Shown: piece by piece, positions 52,734 through 61,682 of the stretch | Layout of the letters: the number at the start of each line of letters is the position of its first letter | Numbering within the stretch: position 1 is the stretch's first letter | NCBI GenBank assembly: GCA_015075725.1 | Contig: JABTTV010000001.1 | Coordinates: 1-64,000 of the forward strand | DNA from: Anaerolineales bacterium | GTDB lineage: Bacteria > Chloroflexota > Anaerolineae > Anaerolineales > Villigracilaceae | Direction: 5' to 3' | Length of the DNA stretch: 64,000 nucleotides | Translations under genes and position numbers: made by a program | Notes under the pieces: generated by a model | What the model was told of the DNA's origin: nothing | The model's input: only the letters and a program-made list of their open reading frames with translations | The model's database searches: none

Positions 52734-54194
52734 ATGCAACTAACCAACCTCACCATCCGAGAAGCTCACGAACTTCTCACCACCAAGAAAATCTCCTCCG
52801 TCGAACTGACCCAAGCCATGCTTGACCGCATCCACGACGTGGACAAGAAGGTCAAGTCCTACGTCACCGTCACGGATGATCTCGCGCTGGAGCAAGCCAG
52901 GAAAGCCGATGAGCGCATTGCCAAAGGCGAGAACGTCACGCCGCTGACGGGCATTCCTTTTTCAATGAAGGACTGCATCTCCACGCGTGACGTCCGCACG
53001 ACATGCTCCTCCAAGATTCTTGAGAACTACGTTCCGCAGTACAACGCCACCGTCACGAACAAACTCGCAGACTCTGGCGCTGTCCTCGTCGGCAAGACCA
53101 ACATGGACGAGTTCGGCATGGGGTCTTCGTGTGAAAACTCTGCGCTATTCCCCACGCACAACCCGTGGGATCTCGAACGCGTCCCTGGTGGTTCGAGCGG
53201 CGGCGCGGCGGCGGCAATGTCGGCAAGCCTCGCTACCTTCACCATCGGCGAAGACACGGGGGGATCGGTCCGTATGCCCGCGGGATTTTGTAATGTCACT
53301 GGAATCAAACCAACTTATGGTCGTGTCTCTCGCTACGGACTTATCGCTCTCGTTTCTTCCTTCGATTCCATCGGTCCCATGGCCCGCGATGCTTACGACT
53401 GCGCGACTGTCCTTGAACACATCGCCGGTCACGACCCGCACGACAGCACCACGTATCATTCACCAGTTCCTATTTACACTCAACACATCAACAAGCCCGT
53501 CAAGGGAATGAAACTTGGGATCCCGAAAGAATATTTCGTAGCTGGCATGGAAGCGGGCGTTGAGTCCGCCATGCAGGAAGCCATTCGAACCTACGAAAAA
53601 CTCGGCATGGAGATTCACGAAGTCTCGCTCCCCCATACCAAATACGGCTTGCCTGTTTACTATCTTCTGCTCTTCGCCGAAGCCAGTTCCAACCTCGCCC
53701 GCATGGACGGCACACGTTTTGGTCTCTCCATTTCGGAAGGTGCGAAGGATGTCATCGACATCTATCTCAAGACTCGCCACGAAGGTTTTGGCGATGAGGT
53801 CAAGCGCAGGATCATGCTTGGCGCGTATGCCCTCTCAGCGGGATATTATGACGCGTATTACTTGAAGGCGCAAAAAGTGCGCACGCTTCTTCGTCGGGAC
53901 TTTGAAACTGCTTTTTCCAAAGTGGACATTCTCCTCGCCCCGACCTGTCCCACCACCGCCTTCAAACTCGGCGAAAAGACCAGCGACCCGCTCGAAATGT
54001 ACCTCTCGGATATTTATGTCGTTGCGACGAATCCCGCTGGCGTCCCTGCCCTTGCGCTCCCCGCTGGCTTCTCCAAGGACATGCCCGTTGGCATGCAACT
54101 CATCGGTAAGCACTTGGATGAGCAAACGTTATTCCAAGTCGCTTATGCGTATCAACAAGTCACCGATTGGCATAAGCAAAGTCCCAACTTATGA
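52734..54194 (+). CDS. gatA: Asp-tRNA(Asn)/Glu-tRNA(Gln) amidotransferase subunit A
   Basis: A 486-residue glutamine amidase that supplies ammonia for converting Asp-tRNA-Asn or Glu-tRNA-Gln. The Ser-cisSer-Lys triad is present: Lys in IPFSMKDCIST, and the amidase signature GGSSGGAAAAMSA with TGGSVRMPAGFCN. The GMGSSCENSA segment and the C-terminal NPAGVPALALPAGF are typical. It overlaps the following transporter gene by 4 bp. Confidence 0.96.
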   Translation: MQLTNLTIREAHELLTTKKISSVELTQAMLDRIHDVDKKVKSYVTVTDDLALEQARKADERIAKGENVTPLTGIPFSMKDCISTRDVRTTCSSKILENYVPQYNATVTNKLADSGAVLVGKTNMDEFGMGSSCENSALFPTHNPWDLERVPGGSSGGAAAAMSASLATFTIGEDTGGSVRMPAGFCNVTGIKPTYGRVSRYGLIALVSSFDSIGPMARDAYDCATVLEHIAGHDPHDSTTYHSPVPIYTQHINKPVKGMKLGIPKEYFVAGMEAGVESAMQEAIRTYEKLGMEIHEVSLPHTKYGLPVYYLLLFAEASSNLARMDGTRFGLSISEGAKDVIDIYLKTRHEGFGDEVKRRIMLGAYALSAGYYDAYYLKAQKVRTLLRRDFETAFSKVDILLAPTCPTTAFKLGEKTSDPLEMYLSDIYVVATNPAGVPALALPAGFSKDMPVGMQLIGKHLDEQTLFQVAYAYQQVTDWHKQSPNL

Positions 54195-55060
54195 GCATTA
54201 CACTACTCAGCATCTTATCTGGAATAACAGGCATGTTTGGGTGGGGATTGTATGATTTTCTGGGCGGCGTTTTCGCCAAACAGATCGGACCTTACAAATC
54301 GTTTTTCTGGTCACAACTGGCTGGGCTGGCATCCATGCTTTTACTCGCCATTTTAATATCCCCCAGCATGGACATCCCTTCAGTTGTGATTTTCCTTTTC
54401 CCCGTCGCGGCGCTTCTTTACTCGGCAGGCTATTTGTTCTTCTTCAAAGGCTTTGAGGTTGGCAACATGTCCATTGTTGCCGCCACCATGAACTTGTGGG
54501 CGGTGTTCACCATGTTGTTCGCCTTCACCTTCATGGGACAACGTCTTACTGTCACCCAAACCGTCGGCGTCCTGATGATCCTTACGGGTGTGACACTCGC
54601 ATCCCTGAACTGGAGCGAGATCCAACAGCGAAAGTTTCAACTTTCTACAGGGGTCAGGGAAGCCATTGCTGGAGCCTTCTTCTTCGGCATTTACTGGAAT
54701 GTCAGCGAGACCATCGTGGAAGAAGTCGGTTGGCTGGTCAGCACGGCGTTGATCAAATTGGGCATCGTTGTTTTTATGCTGCTCTTTTTCGCAATTTCAA
54801 AGCGCGGGATGGGTCTGGCGGGCACCGCCGGAAAAACCATATCTGCCATCTTCGTCATGGGTGTGATTGAAGCGGGATCGGTTGCAGTTGTCAACTACGG
54901 TTTGACTATCGGAGACGCGATCCTGATCACTCCCATCGCATCCGCTCTATCGATAGTTACAATCTTATTGGCGATCATTTTCCTTAAGGAAAGAATCACC
55001 AAAACACAAGGAATTGGCGTAGCCACGGCAGTTGTCGGAATCGTGGTTACAGGTTTATAA
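54191..55060 (+). CDS. EamA/DMT-superfamily transporter
   Basis: A 289-residue membrane protein with ten predicted helices in two EamA repeats. N-terminal WGLYDFLGGVFAKQIGPYKSFFWSQ and C-terminal PIASALSIVTILLAIIFLKERI are typical, the latter giving the conserved Pro/Glu near the end. The substrate is unknown. It overlaps gatA by 4 bp and so is co-transcribed with the amidotransferase genes. Confidence 0.87.
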   Translation: MSITLLSILSGITGMFGWGLYDFLGGVFAKQIGPYKSFFWSQLAGLASMLLLAILISPSMDIPSVVIFLFPVAALLYSAGYLFFFKGFEVGNMSIVAATMNLWAVFTMLFAFTFMGQRLTVTQTVGVLMILTGVTLASLNWSEIQQRKFQLSTGVREAIAGAFFFGIYWNVSETIVEEVGWLVSTALIKLGIVVFMLLFFAISKRGMGLAGTAGKTISAIFVMGVIEAGSVAVVNYGLTIGDAILITPIASALSIVTILLAIIFLKERITKTQGIGVATAVVGIVVTGL

Positions 55061-55089
55061 AACGAATTGGAGCAAGCACAACGGACTTT

Positions 55090-55178
55090 ACGGCGATAGA
55101 TGAAGAACGATAGACCATACGCCTTCGACTTTTTACCTTACCCATCGTCCACCGTCAATCGTCCATGGTCACGGATGT
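55090..55178. repeat. Degenerate GACGATGGACGATAG-type repeat, first copy
   Basis: Runs of ACGATAGACC, CATCGTCCACCGTCAATCGTCCATGGTC and similar words fill the gap between the transporter and the DinB gene. A longer copy lies at 55705-55797, on the other side of DinB. Confidence 0.5.
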
Positions 55179-55660
55179 TCGTACACGTAAAAAATATAAT
55201 CCTGATATTTCGTATCCACGCCCAGATCGTGCAAGGCACGCAGAAGTTGAGCGCGATGATCGGTGGCGTGATTAACAATATGAAGCAAGACCTGCCAGAC
55301 GATCAAGTCCTTGTCCTCTTCGGGATCGGTGATCGGCTTGGAGAACAACTGGTCATCCTGTAAGTTTGCCAGATAGGCACGAGTGTTCTGCTCGACCACA
55401 TCCCACAACGAGCGGATGGCATCACGGTCATCGACCTCAGTTGTTTCTGGCAACGGCTCAGACGGCTGAACGCCGCGCAACTCGCTGATCCAAACATCCT
55501 CCACATCAACAAGGTGGACGAGTTGCTCCCGAATTGAGCCGCGAGAGTAATCCATTTTCTGAGTAAATTGCTCAAAGGTCAACGCAGCGACATGTTCCAA
55601 GATCTTGCGGTTCTCGGCAAAGTGATAGTTGTAAAAATGGCAAAAGGCATCTGCATTCAT
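55169..55660 (-). CDS. DinB-family putative metal-dependent protein
   Basis: A 163-residue four-helix-bundle protein of the DinB/YfiT class. Potential metal-binding His residues occur in LVHLVDVEDVWISE (about 48) and in LHIVNHATDHRAQLL (about 126-134), the family pattern. Bacterial members include damage-inducible proteins and bacillithiol- or mycothiol-dependent transferases. The promoter TATAAT lies about 35 bp upstream and AAGGAG precedes the ATG. Confidence 0.82.
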   Translation of the reverse strand: MNADAFCHFYNYHFAENRKILEHVAALTFEQFTQKMDYSRGSIREQLVHLVDVEDVWISELRGVQPSEPLPETTEVDDRDAIRSLWDVVEQNTRAYLANLQDDQLFSKPITDPEEDKDLIVWQVLLHIVNHATDHRAQLLRALHDLGVDTKYQDYIFYVYEHP

Positions 55661-55704
55661 AAGTAAGGCTCCTTTTCACAAGTAAAGTTATTATAGCAAA
55701 CGGA

Positions 55705-55797
55705 AATAGACCATTGACCACAGACCACGGACGATAGACCTTCGACTTTTGACCTGCGATTTTCCATCGTCAGTCGTCTATCGTCCATCGTCAATTC
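55705..55797. repeat. GACGATGGACGATAG-type repeat, second copy
   Basis: Imperfect inverted words (GACCACGGACGATAGACC and CGTCTATCGTCCATCGTC) directly upstream of gatB. The gatB start has no clear ribosome-binding site, so this repeat may have displaced the original leader. Confidence 0.55.
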
Positions 55798-55821
55798 ACT
55801 AACTAACGAGACCACTCAACT

Positions 55822-57276
55822 ATGAAACCAACCTACGAACCTGTCATCGGACTTGAAATTCACGGCGAGTTACTCACCAACTCCAAAATGTTCTGCAGTT
55901 GCTCTGCGGATTATGGCTCCGCGCCGGAACCGAACTCGAACATCTGCCCGGTCTGCACGGGGTTGCCGGGCGCCATGCCGGTCGTCAACAAAAAGGCGAC
56001 GGAACTTGCCGCGTTGGTCGGTCTCGCGTTGAACTGCTCCATCAACAAGCACAACACCTTTGCGCGCAAAAATTATTACTACCCCGACCTGCCCAAGGGT
56101 TATCAAATTTCGCAATATGAATTACCAATCGCAGAAAAAGGTTGGCTCGAAGTCAATGATGGCAGCGAGAATCAACTCAAGGTCCGCGTGAGGCGGGTTC
56201 ACATCGAAGAAGACACTGCCAAACTTTCTCACGAAAAAAATTACGCGCTGGTTGATTTCAATCGTGCAGGCGTGCCTTTGCTTGAGATCGTCTCCGAGCC
56301 CGATATTCGCACCGTCGAAGCCGCGCTCGATTACGCCACGAAGGTCCGCGCCATTTTGCGTTACCTCGGCGTCAACTCGGGCGACATGGAAAAAGGCGTG
56401 CTGCGTTTTGAGGCAAATATTTCTGTGCGTCCCGTCGGCAGTGACGAGTTCCGCACGCGCACCGAAATAAAAAATCTCAACAGCTTCCGCGCGCTCGTCC
56501 GCGCTTCGCAATATGAGATCGAACGCCAGATCAAAATTTACGAGGCAGGCGGCACGGTCGTGCAAGAAACTCTCGGCTGGGACGATGTTCGGGGTGTGAC
56601 GACCAGCCAACGGTCGAAGGAAGAGGCGCACGATTATCGCTACTTCCCCGAGCCTGACCTGCCTCCGCTTCAGTTATCGGATGCGTGGATCGCGGAAATT
56701 AAATCCCGCTTGCCCGAACTGCCGGAAGCAAAAACATCGCGCTTCATTTCAGACTTTGGGCTGACTCCGTCCGAGGCGCGTTTTCTCACCTCCGAGCGGA
56801 CTCTCGCGGACTACTTCGAGAGCGTGGTCTCAAATTCAAAAAGCCCCGCCAAGACCATCCACTCGTGGATCTCGGGTGAGTTCATGCGCTACTTGAATGA
56901 CTCAGGCTTGAGCATTGATGATGTGACTCTCGTGCCCGAAACGCTCGCAAAGTTAATTGACATGGTGACGGATAAAACCATTGGCGCGAGCGCAGGCAAA
57001 ACCGTGCTGACCGAACTCTTCAAAAATGGCGGCGACCCAGCACAGATCGTGAAAGAAAAAAATCTCTTGCAGATGACGGATGTGAACGCCATTCAAGAGA
57101 TCGTGACGAAGATTTTGAACGACAACCCCAAAGAAGTGGACGACTACAACGCGGGCAAAGAGACGCTGTTCCAATGGTTCATGGGTCAGGTGGCGAGAGC
57201 CACAAAAGGCAAAGCCGACCCGAACGTGGCGAAGGAATTGATGGTGAAGGGGTTGGAAGAGCGAAAGAAATCGTAA
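55822..57276 (+). CDS. gatB: Asp-tRNA(Asn)/Glu-tRNA(Gln) amidotransferase subunit B
   Basis: A 484-residue subunit that phosphorylates the mischarged aminoacyl-tRNA and transamidates it. The N-terminal [20 protein letters not shown] differs slightly from the usual [47 protein letters not shown] and [16 protein letters not shown] are all present. The C-terminal YqeY-like tail domain is complete. It is separated from gatA by the transporter and DinB genes. Confidence 0.96.
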   Translation: MKPTYEPVIGLEIHGELLTNSKMFCSCSADYGSAPEPNSNICPVCTGLPGAMPVVNKKATELAALVGLALNCSINKHNTFARKNYYYPDLPKGYQISQYELPIAEKGWLEVNDGSENQLKVRVRRVHIEEDTAKLSHEKNYALVDFNRAGVPLLEIVSEPDIRTVEAALDYATKVRAILRYLGVNSGDMEKGVLRFEANISVRPVGSDEFRTRTEIKNLNSFRALVRASQYEIERQIKIYEAGGTVVQETLGWDDVRGVTTSQRSKEEAHDYRYFPEPDLPPLQLSDAWIAEIKSRLPELPEAKTSRFISDFGLTPSEARFLTSERTLADYFESVVSNSKSPAKTIHSWISGEFMRYLNDSGLSIDDVTLVPETLAKLIDMVTDKTIGASAGKTVLTELFKNGGDPAQIVKEKNLLQMTDVNAIQEIVTKILNDNPKEVDDYNAGKETLFQWFMGQVARATKGKADPNVAKELMVKGLEERKKS

Positions 57277-57297
57277 ATCACTACAAAAAACCCGCGA

Positions 57298-59028
57298 TTA
57301 TTCATCCGACAAAAATAATGGCTCGCCGTCGTCCATGCCTCCCACGATTATTCCATCGTCTACTGCGGCTCCACTGGTAGCATAGGGAGCCGTTATTAAT
57401 GGTTCAATCTTTGCCTCCAGGATTGTTACATCTTTATAAAGATAAGCAAATACTGCCGGAAAAACATCCTGCAAAACGGTTATATCGTCATATGCCACAT
57501 AATCCCCCGTCGGCCACCTGACAGCCAAAAAGGTGCCATGCCTGTCCTGAATATCAAGGCGGGTTATCTCTGAAATATCGTCTGTGGTCTCATAGCAATT
57601 CTTGGTTAGATAGGGACCATGATCACCTGCGATAATCACAATTGCCTGAGGGTCCTCCTTAAGTATCAGATCAACATCCTGTCTCATTTCGATGTTGGCG
57701 GTTTCCAACCTTTCTTCAAATAATTCGGTCTCATTTGGCAGGCAGGCCCCTGAATTCTGACTGTGAGTGGGGACGTCAGTATGCATATAAATAAATCCCT
57801 GTGTACTCGCAACCTCTTTGAAAAAATCCCGCTTCGCTTCAATAAATTGATCCCTGGTCACTTCTTGATATCCAACATTCTCAATATCAAACCTGAACTC
57901 CCCAAGAAAAATCGCCTTGGAAAGCCTGGCGAGTGGCGGGGTAACGTCACCTGGAAATGAATAATCATAATTTTCTTCATATCCGCTAAAAAAGTAATCG
58001 GACCAGAATGCGCCATATGTCTCGTAACCAATGTCTCGTAATAACTTTTGTGTTACGCCATCCCCAGAGACCGCCCTTCTTTCGTTGCCATAATATTCCG
58101 CCGTCGCGTTTAGAACGCTATTCATGGTTGGAATAGTCGCGGCACCAACAGAATACGTATGTGGATAGAGAATAAACCCCTGTGTGGTCAGGAATTCCTC
58201 CTGAGCACTATTATCAATACCATAGCCCAACATTGTCTCATTAGGTACGTAAGCATCATAGATAAGCAAATAAATATTCGGCGAAAATTCAGGATTTTTA
58301 CCCTCCACAAGGGGCAATAATTTGTTCCCTTCAAAAAGAGGGGATTGGCTAGCCGCCACGACGGACTGCGATTGAAACTGAATCGAACTATTAACCACAA
58401 AATTAATAATGATAAATGCGTGCAACAACCATTTTGCATTCAATAATAATATCCAAGCCATCAGAAAGACAACACTAAAGAATAATAATTGAATCCAAAG
58501 GACCCCTTTTTCAAACCAGTTATAGTAATTACTGATGGAAGCCATATTGGTTATGGTAATAGTAAATGCCAACCCCAGGGCTATCAGTATCCTATTCGGC
58601 ATCAAAATTCCAAACAAAGCAGGGATGGCTAGTATAAAAATCCCCGCAAAAAGAGCGGAGAAAACCGCCAGGTAAAGGGAATCCGTTGAGGACAGAATCT
58701 CCTTGTTGTTCAGGATATATTGAATAACAGGTGTCAATGGAAGTAAAAGGAGAAACAGATCCTCAAGATAAAACTTTCTAGTCAAATGCCTGAACCGAGC
58801 TCCATCCCTGTTGTCGGATCTCGAAATTAATCCAGACAACAGCCAAATGGCTATTGTCAGCAGTAATGTAAATTCTTGAAGACCGGTAACGAAAAAATAA
58901 TTTACGCCCTGGAGGGAAAAGCGGGAGGAAAAAAATAAAAAAATAACGCAATATAATAACAGCACAATTGGCGGCACGATAAAGTTTAAACTTGAGGGTC
59001 TAATGGTTTTTGCTGGTTTTGAAATCAT
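57298..59028 (-). CDS. Membrane-bound alkaline-phosphatase-fold (sulfatase/LTA synthase-like) protein
   Basis: A 576-residue protein. Residues 1-210 contain five or six membrane helices. The extracytoplasmic part (about 245-560) has the alkaline-phosphatase-superfamily elements NIYLLIYDAYVPNETML (metal Asp and a Thr that could be the nucleophile), FIYMHTDVPTHS, IVIIAGDHGPY (Asp-His metal pair) and DRHGTFLAVRWP (His). Related proteins transfer phosphoglycerol or phosphoethanolamine, or cleave sulfate. It is AT-richer than gatB, which converges with it at a distance of 21 bp with no clear terminator. Confidence 0.8.
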   Translation of the reverse strand: MISKPAKTIRPSSLNFIVPPIVLLLYCVIFLFFSSRFSLQGVNYFFVTGLQEFTLLLTIAIWLLSGLISRSDNRDGARFRHLTRKFYLEDLFLLLLPLTPVIQYILNNKEILSSTDSLYLAVFSALFAGIFILAIPALFGILMPNRILIALGLAFTITITNMASISNYYNWFEKGVLWIQLLFFSVVFLMAWILLLNAKWLLHAFIIINFVVNSSIQFQSQSVVAASQSPLFEGNKLLPLVEGKNPEFSPNIYLLIYDAYVPNETMLGYGIDNSAQEEFLTTQGFILYPHTYSVGAATIPTMNSVLNATAEYYGNERRAVSGDGVTQKLLRDIGYETYGAFWSDYFFSGYEENYDYSFPGDVTPPLARLSKAIFLGEFRFDIENVGYQEVTRDQFIEAKRDFFKEVASTQGFIYMHTDVPTHSQNSGACLPNETELFEERLETANIEMRQDVDLILKEDPQAIVIIAGDHGPYLTKNCYETTDDISEITRLDIQDRHGTFLAVRWPTGDYVAYDDITVLQDVFPAVFAYLYKDVTILEAKIEPLITAPYATSGAAVDDGIIVGGMDDGEPLFLSDE

Positions 59029-59310
59029 ATATTAATCCCATGTTCCTTTAATATGGTGCTTTGAAAAAAATTGGGTAAAGTTGTCCGTGTGAAGAGACAA
59101 GCCCATCCAATCTTTCTGAATGATACTCAATCTATGCTAATTACGCCACCCTGCCCCCGTTGCGAAAGAGTTGATGGTGAATGGGCTGGCGGGGCGAAAG
59201 AAATAACAATAGTCGGATTGCGAAGTCCTCAAAGAGGAGTAATTTGACCTGCGAAAAATAGAACGGATATGCTAAAATCACGCCACCTTTTAGTATAAGG
59301 AGTTGACCCG

Positions 59311-59727
59311 ATGGCAGAGCCAAAAACTCAAAAAACAAAGGCAAGTGTCAAGGCGTTTCTGGAGAGCATCCCCAACGAAGGGACCCGCGCCGATTGCTTC
59401 GAAATTGTGAAGATGATGAAGCAAGCCACCAAAGCGGAGCCTGCCATGTGGGGCGGCAGCATTGTGGGTTTTGGGGAATACATGCTGACCTACGCCAATG
59501 GAAGCCAACTGCCCTGGCCCCTGATCGCCTTTTCGCCCCGCAAGCAATATATCACCCTTTACGTCGACCCCGCCTCTGACACCTATGAAAGCCACCTCAA
59601 AAAACTCGGCAAACATTCCACGGCAAAGGTATGTTTGTACATCAAAAAGCTGGCAGACGTGGATAAGAAAGTGCTCAAAGAGATCATCGTTGACTCCGTG
59701 AAGGCGACGAAGAAGTTGAAAAGATAA
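59311..59727 (+). CDS. DUF1801 domain protein
   Basis: A 138-residue protein of the same family as 1219-1683: KASVKAFLESIPNEGTRADC, EPAMWGGSIVGFGEYML, IAFSPRKQYITLYVDPASD and LGKHSTAKVCLYIKKLADVD. AGGAG lies 10 bp before the ATG. It is a single gene with no attC-like flanks. The function is unknown. In 59029-59310 no gene is visible. Confidence 0.87.
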   Translation: MAEPKTQKTKASVKAFLESIPNEGTRADCFEIVKMMKQATKAEPAMWGGSIVGFGEYMLTYANGSQLPWPLIAFSPRKQYITLYVDPASDTYESHLKKLGKHSTAKVCLYIKKLADVDKKVLKEIIVDSVKATKKLKR

Positions 59728-59797
59728 TTCACGAGTTCTAACCTATCGTCCATATTGTGAATACCACGAAAGGTTTAATCGTGAAGTACCAGGGTCT

Positions 59798-59875
59798 TGT
59801 CATGTTGAGCCGCTTTGCGGCGAAGCATGAATCCGGCTGTCGCAGAGATCTATCGCCTATCGGCTCAGGGTGACA
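59798..59875. repeat. TGTCATGTTGAGCCG...CGGCTCAGGGTGACA repeat (family B)
   Basis: Imperfect terminal inverted repeats enclose a GCTTTGCGGCGAAGC hairpin and GAATCC/AGAGATC words, a MITE-like layout. One end of a similar element occurs at about 24412-24427. Confidence 0.6.
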
Positions 59876-59932
59876 TACTTATTAGATTTCACCCGATCTT
59901 TCCATCGCCACATTTTATTAAATCTCATCTGC

Positions 59933-59938
59933 TATAAT
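59933..59938 (+). promoter_or_regulatory. -10 box for asnS
   Basis: TATAAT 30 bp before the asnS start, followed by an A-rich leader and an AAAGGA ribosome-binding site. There is no leader ORF or terminator here, in contrast to aspS. Confidence 0.6.
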
Positions 59939-59968
59939 TGAAAAAAAAATAATTCTAAAGGATTTTTC

Positions 59969-61312
59969 ATGGCTGAATACGTCAGCGTTTCAAAAATATC
60001 AAACTACATCGGGCAGGATGTCGTCCTCAAGGGCTGGGTCTACAATCGCACGGATAAGGGCAAACTGGTCTTTTTGCTCGTGCGCGATGGTTCGGGCTTC
60101 ATACAATGCGTCGCCTTCAAAGGCGATCTGACGCCCGAACTATTCGAGACGGTCTCCAAACTGCCGCAGGAATCGTCGGTGGTCATTACCGGCTCCGTGC
60201 GCGAAGATAAGCGCGCGCCCGGCATTCCTGGCGGGTTCGAGGTCGGCATCAAGGACTTGCAGGTCGTCCAAGCCGCGGACGTTGATTATCCGATGGCGCT
60301 CAAAGACCACGGTCCCGATTTCGCGCTCGACCATCGTCATTTGTGGATTCGGATGCAAAGTCAATGGGCGATCCTGCGCGTCCGCGTGCGGGTCATGTCC
60401 GCGGTGCGCGAGTATTTGGATGGACAGGGCTTCTTCAATCTCGACACGCCCATCCTGACCCCCGCCGCTGCCGAAGGGACGACGACTCTTTTCGAGACCG
60501 AATATTTCGATGAAGGATCGGCTTTTCTTGCACAAACCGGGCAACTCTACAACGAAGCCAACATCTTCGCTTTTGGAAAAGTTTATTGCTTCGGTCCCAC
60601 CTTCCGCGCGGAGAAATCAAAAACACGCCGCCACCTGACCGAGTTCTGGATGCTCGAACCCGAGATCGCCTTTTGCGACCTGGACGGTTTGATGGAAGTG
60701 GAAGAAGGGATGATTTCCTACATCGTCCAGTCTGTGTTAAGGGATTGCGCCGCCGAGTTAAAATCGCTAGGCAGGGATGTGACAAAATTGGAGAATATCT
60801 CCGCGCCCTTCCCTCGCATGTCCTACGATGATGCTGCAAAATATCTGATCGAACTCTACGAAAAAGAGACCGATCCCGATAAGAAGGAATTGCTCAAATT
60901 CGAATGGGGCATGGATTTCGGCGCCCCGCACGAGGTGGAGTTGACGAAATTAAACGACAAACCGCTGTTCGTTTACGGCTACCCGAGCGCGGTCAAAGCC
61001 TTTTACATGGAGCCCTGGCCCGGTCGCCCCGAAGTTTGCAAATCTGTGGATTTGCTCGCGCCTGAAGGCTACGGCGAAATTTGCGGCGGCTCAGAGCGCA
61101 TGTCTGACCATGACGCGCTGCTGGTGCGAATCAAAAAGGAGGGTCTGCCTGAGGAAGCGTTCAAGTGGTATTTGGAATTAAGGAAATACGGTTCGGTTCC
61201 CCACTCGGGATTCGGCATGGGCGTGGAAAGGGTCGTCGCCTGGCTGTGCGGCATCGAGCACATCCGCGAGGCGATTCCCTTCCCAAGGACGATCAAAAGG
61301 GTGTATCCGTAA
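59969..61312 (+). CDS. asnS: Asparaginyl-tRNA synthetase
   Basis: A 447-residue class II AsnRS. The OB domain (1-110) has GWVYNRTDKGKLVFLLVRDG. Motif 2 is CFGPTFRAEKSKTRRHLTEFWMLEPE and motif 3 is HSGFGMGVERVVAWLCG. The presence of AsnRS beside a non-discriminating-type AspRS and GatCAB means Asn-tRNA-Asn could be made both directly and by transamidation; alternatively GatCAB may serve only Glu-tRNA-Gln. Confidence 0.96.
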   Translation: MAEYVSVSKISNYIGQDVVLKGWVYNRTDKGKLVFLLVRDGSGFIQCVAFKGDLTPELFETVSKLPQESSVVITGSVREDKRAPGIPGGFEVGIKDLQVVQAADVDYPMALKDHGPDFALDHRHLWIRMQSQWAILRVRVRVMSAVREYLDGQGFFNLDTPILTPAAAEGTTTLFETEYFDEGSAFLAQTGQLYNEANIFAFGKVYCFGPTFRAEKSKTRRHLTEFWMLEPEIAFCDLDGLMEVEEGMISYIVQSVLRDCAAELKSLGRDVTKLENISAPFPRMSYDDAAKYLIELYEKETDPDKKELLKFEWGMDFGAPHEVELTKLNDKPLFVYGYPSAVKAFYMEPWPGRPEVCKSVDLLAPEGYGEICGGSERMSDHDALLVRIKKEGLPEEAFKWYLELRKYGSVPHSGFGMGVERVVAWLCGIEHIREAIPFPRTIKRVYP

Positions 61313-61462
61313 CCGGAAAACCGGATCAAATCTCCCCGTCGAATATAGAGGCGGGGACATCCCTCTTTCTATAGCACAGAATTCCTCTCAGGGCAATTGT
61401 TTCATGAGAAGGATTAATCCGTCAATTTCTTTCCTTGTGCTTTGGATTATGGTATAAGAACT

Positions 61463-61637
61463 GTGCCCTGCGATGTGCGTGATATTGCACTTACGTTTTG
61501 AGCCAACACCTCATAAAAGGGTCCTTATCTCAACGGAAATAACGCGATAGGCCTGAGCCAAGGCGGCGTTTCCCGGTCAGGACCCACCTGCGCAAGCAGG
61601 TTCAAAACCCGGCAATACACGGCATGTGCGGGGTACC
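61463..61637 (+). ncRNA. ssrS: 6S RNA
   Basis: About 175 nt with the 6S layout, which mimics an open promoter and binds sigma-70 RNA polymerase. The closing stem pairs GTGCCCTGCG near 61463 with TGCGGGGTAC near 61627. The upper stem pairs GGGTCCT with AGGACCC. Between them is a large central bubble whose 3' side carries the small CCTGC-GCAA-GCAGG hairpin followed by TTCAAAACCCGGCA, typical of this family. TATAAG at 61453-61458 would serve as -10, and a terminator follows at 61647. A covariance-model search would settle the exact ends. Confidence 0.8.
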
Positions 61638-61646
61638 GAGTATCGA

Positions 61647-61682
61647 AGATCCGACAGGTTCAGTACCTGTCGGGTCTTTTTT
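61647..61682 (+). terminator. Terminator of the 6S RNA gene
   Basis: AGATCCGACAGGT pairs with ACCTGTCGGGTCT (one G-U) and is followed by six T. Confidence 0.85.

Noticed and set aside
59728-59968. A second attenuator upstream of asnS
   Set aside because: There is no short ORF rich in Asn codons and no terminator between the -10 box and the start codon.
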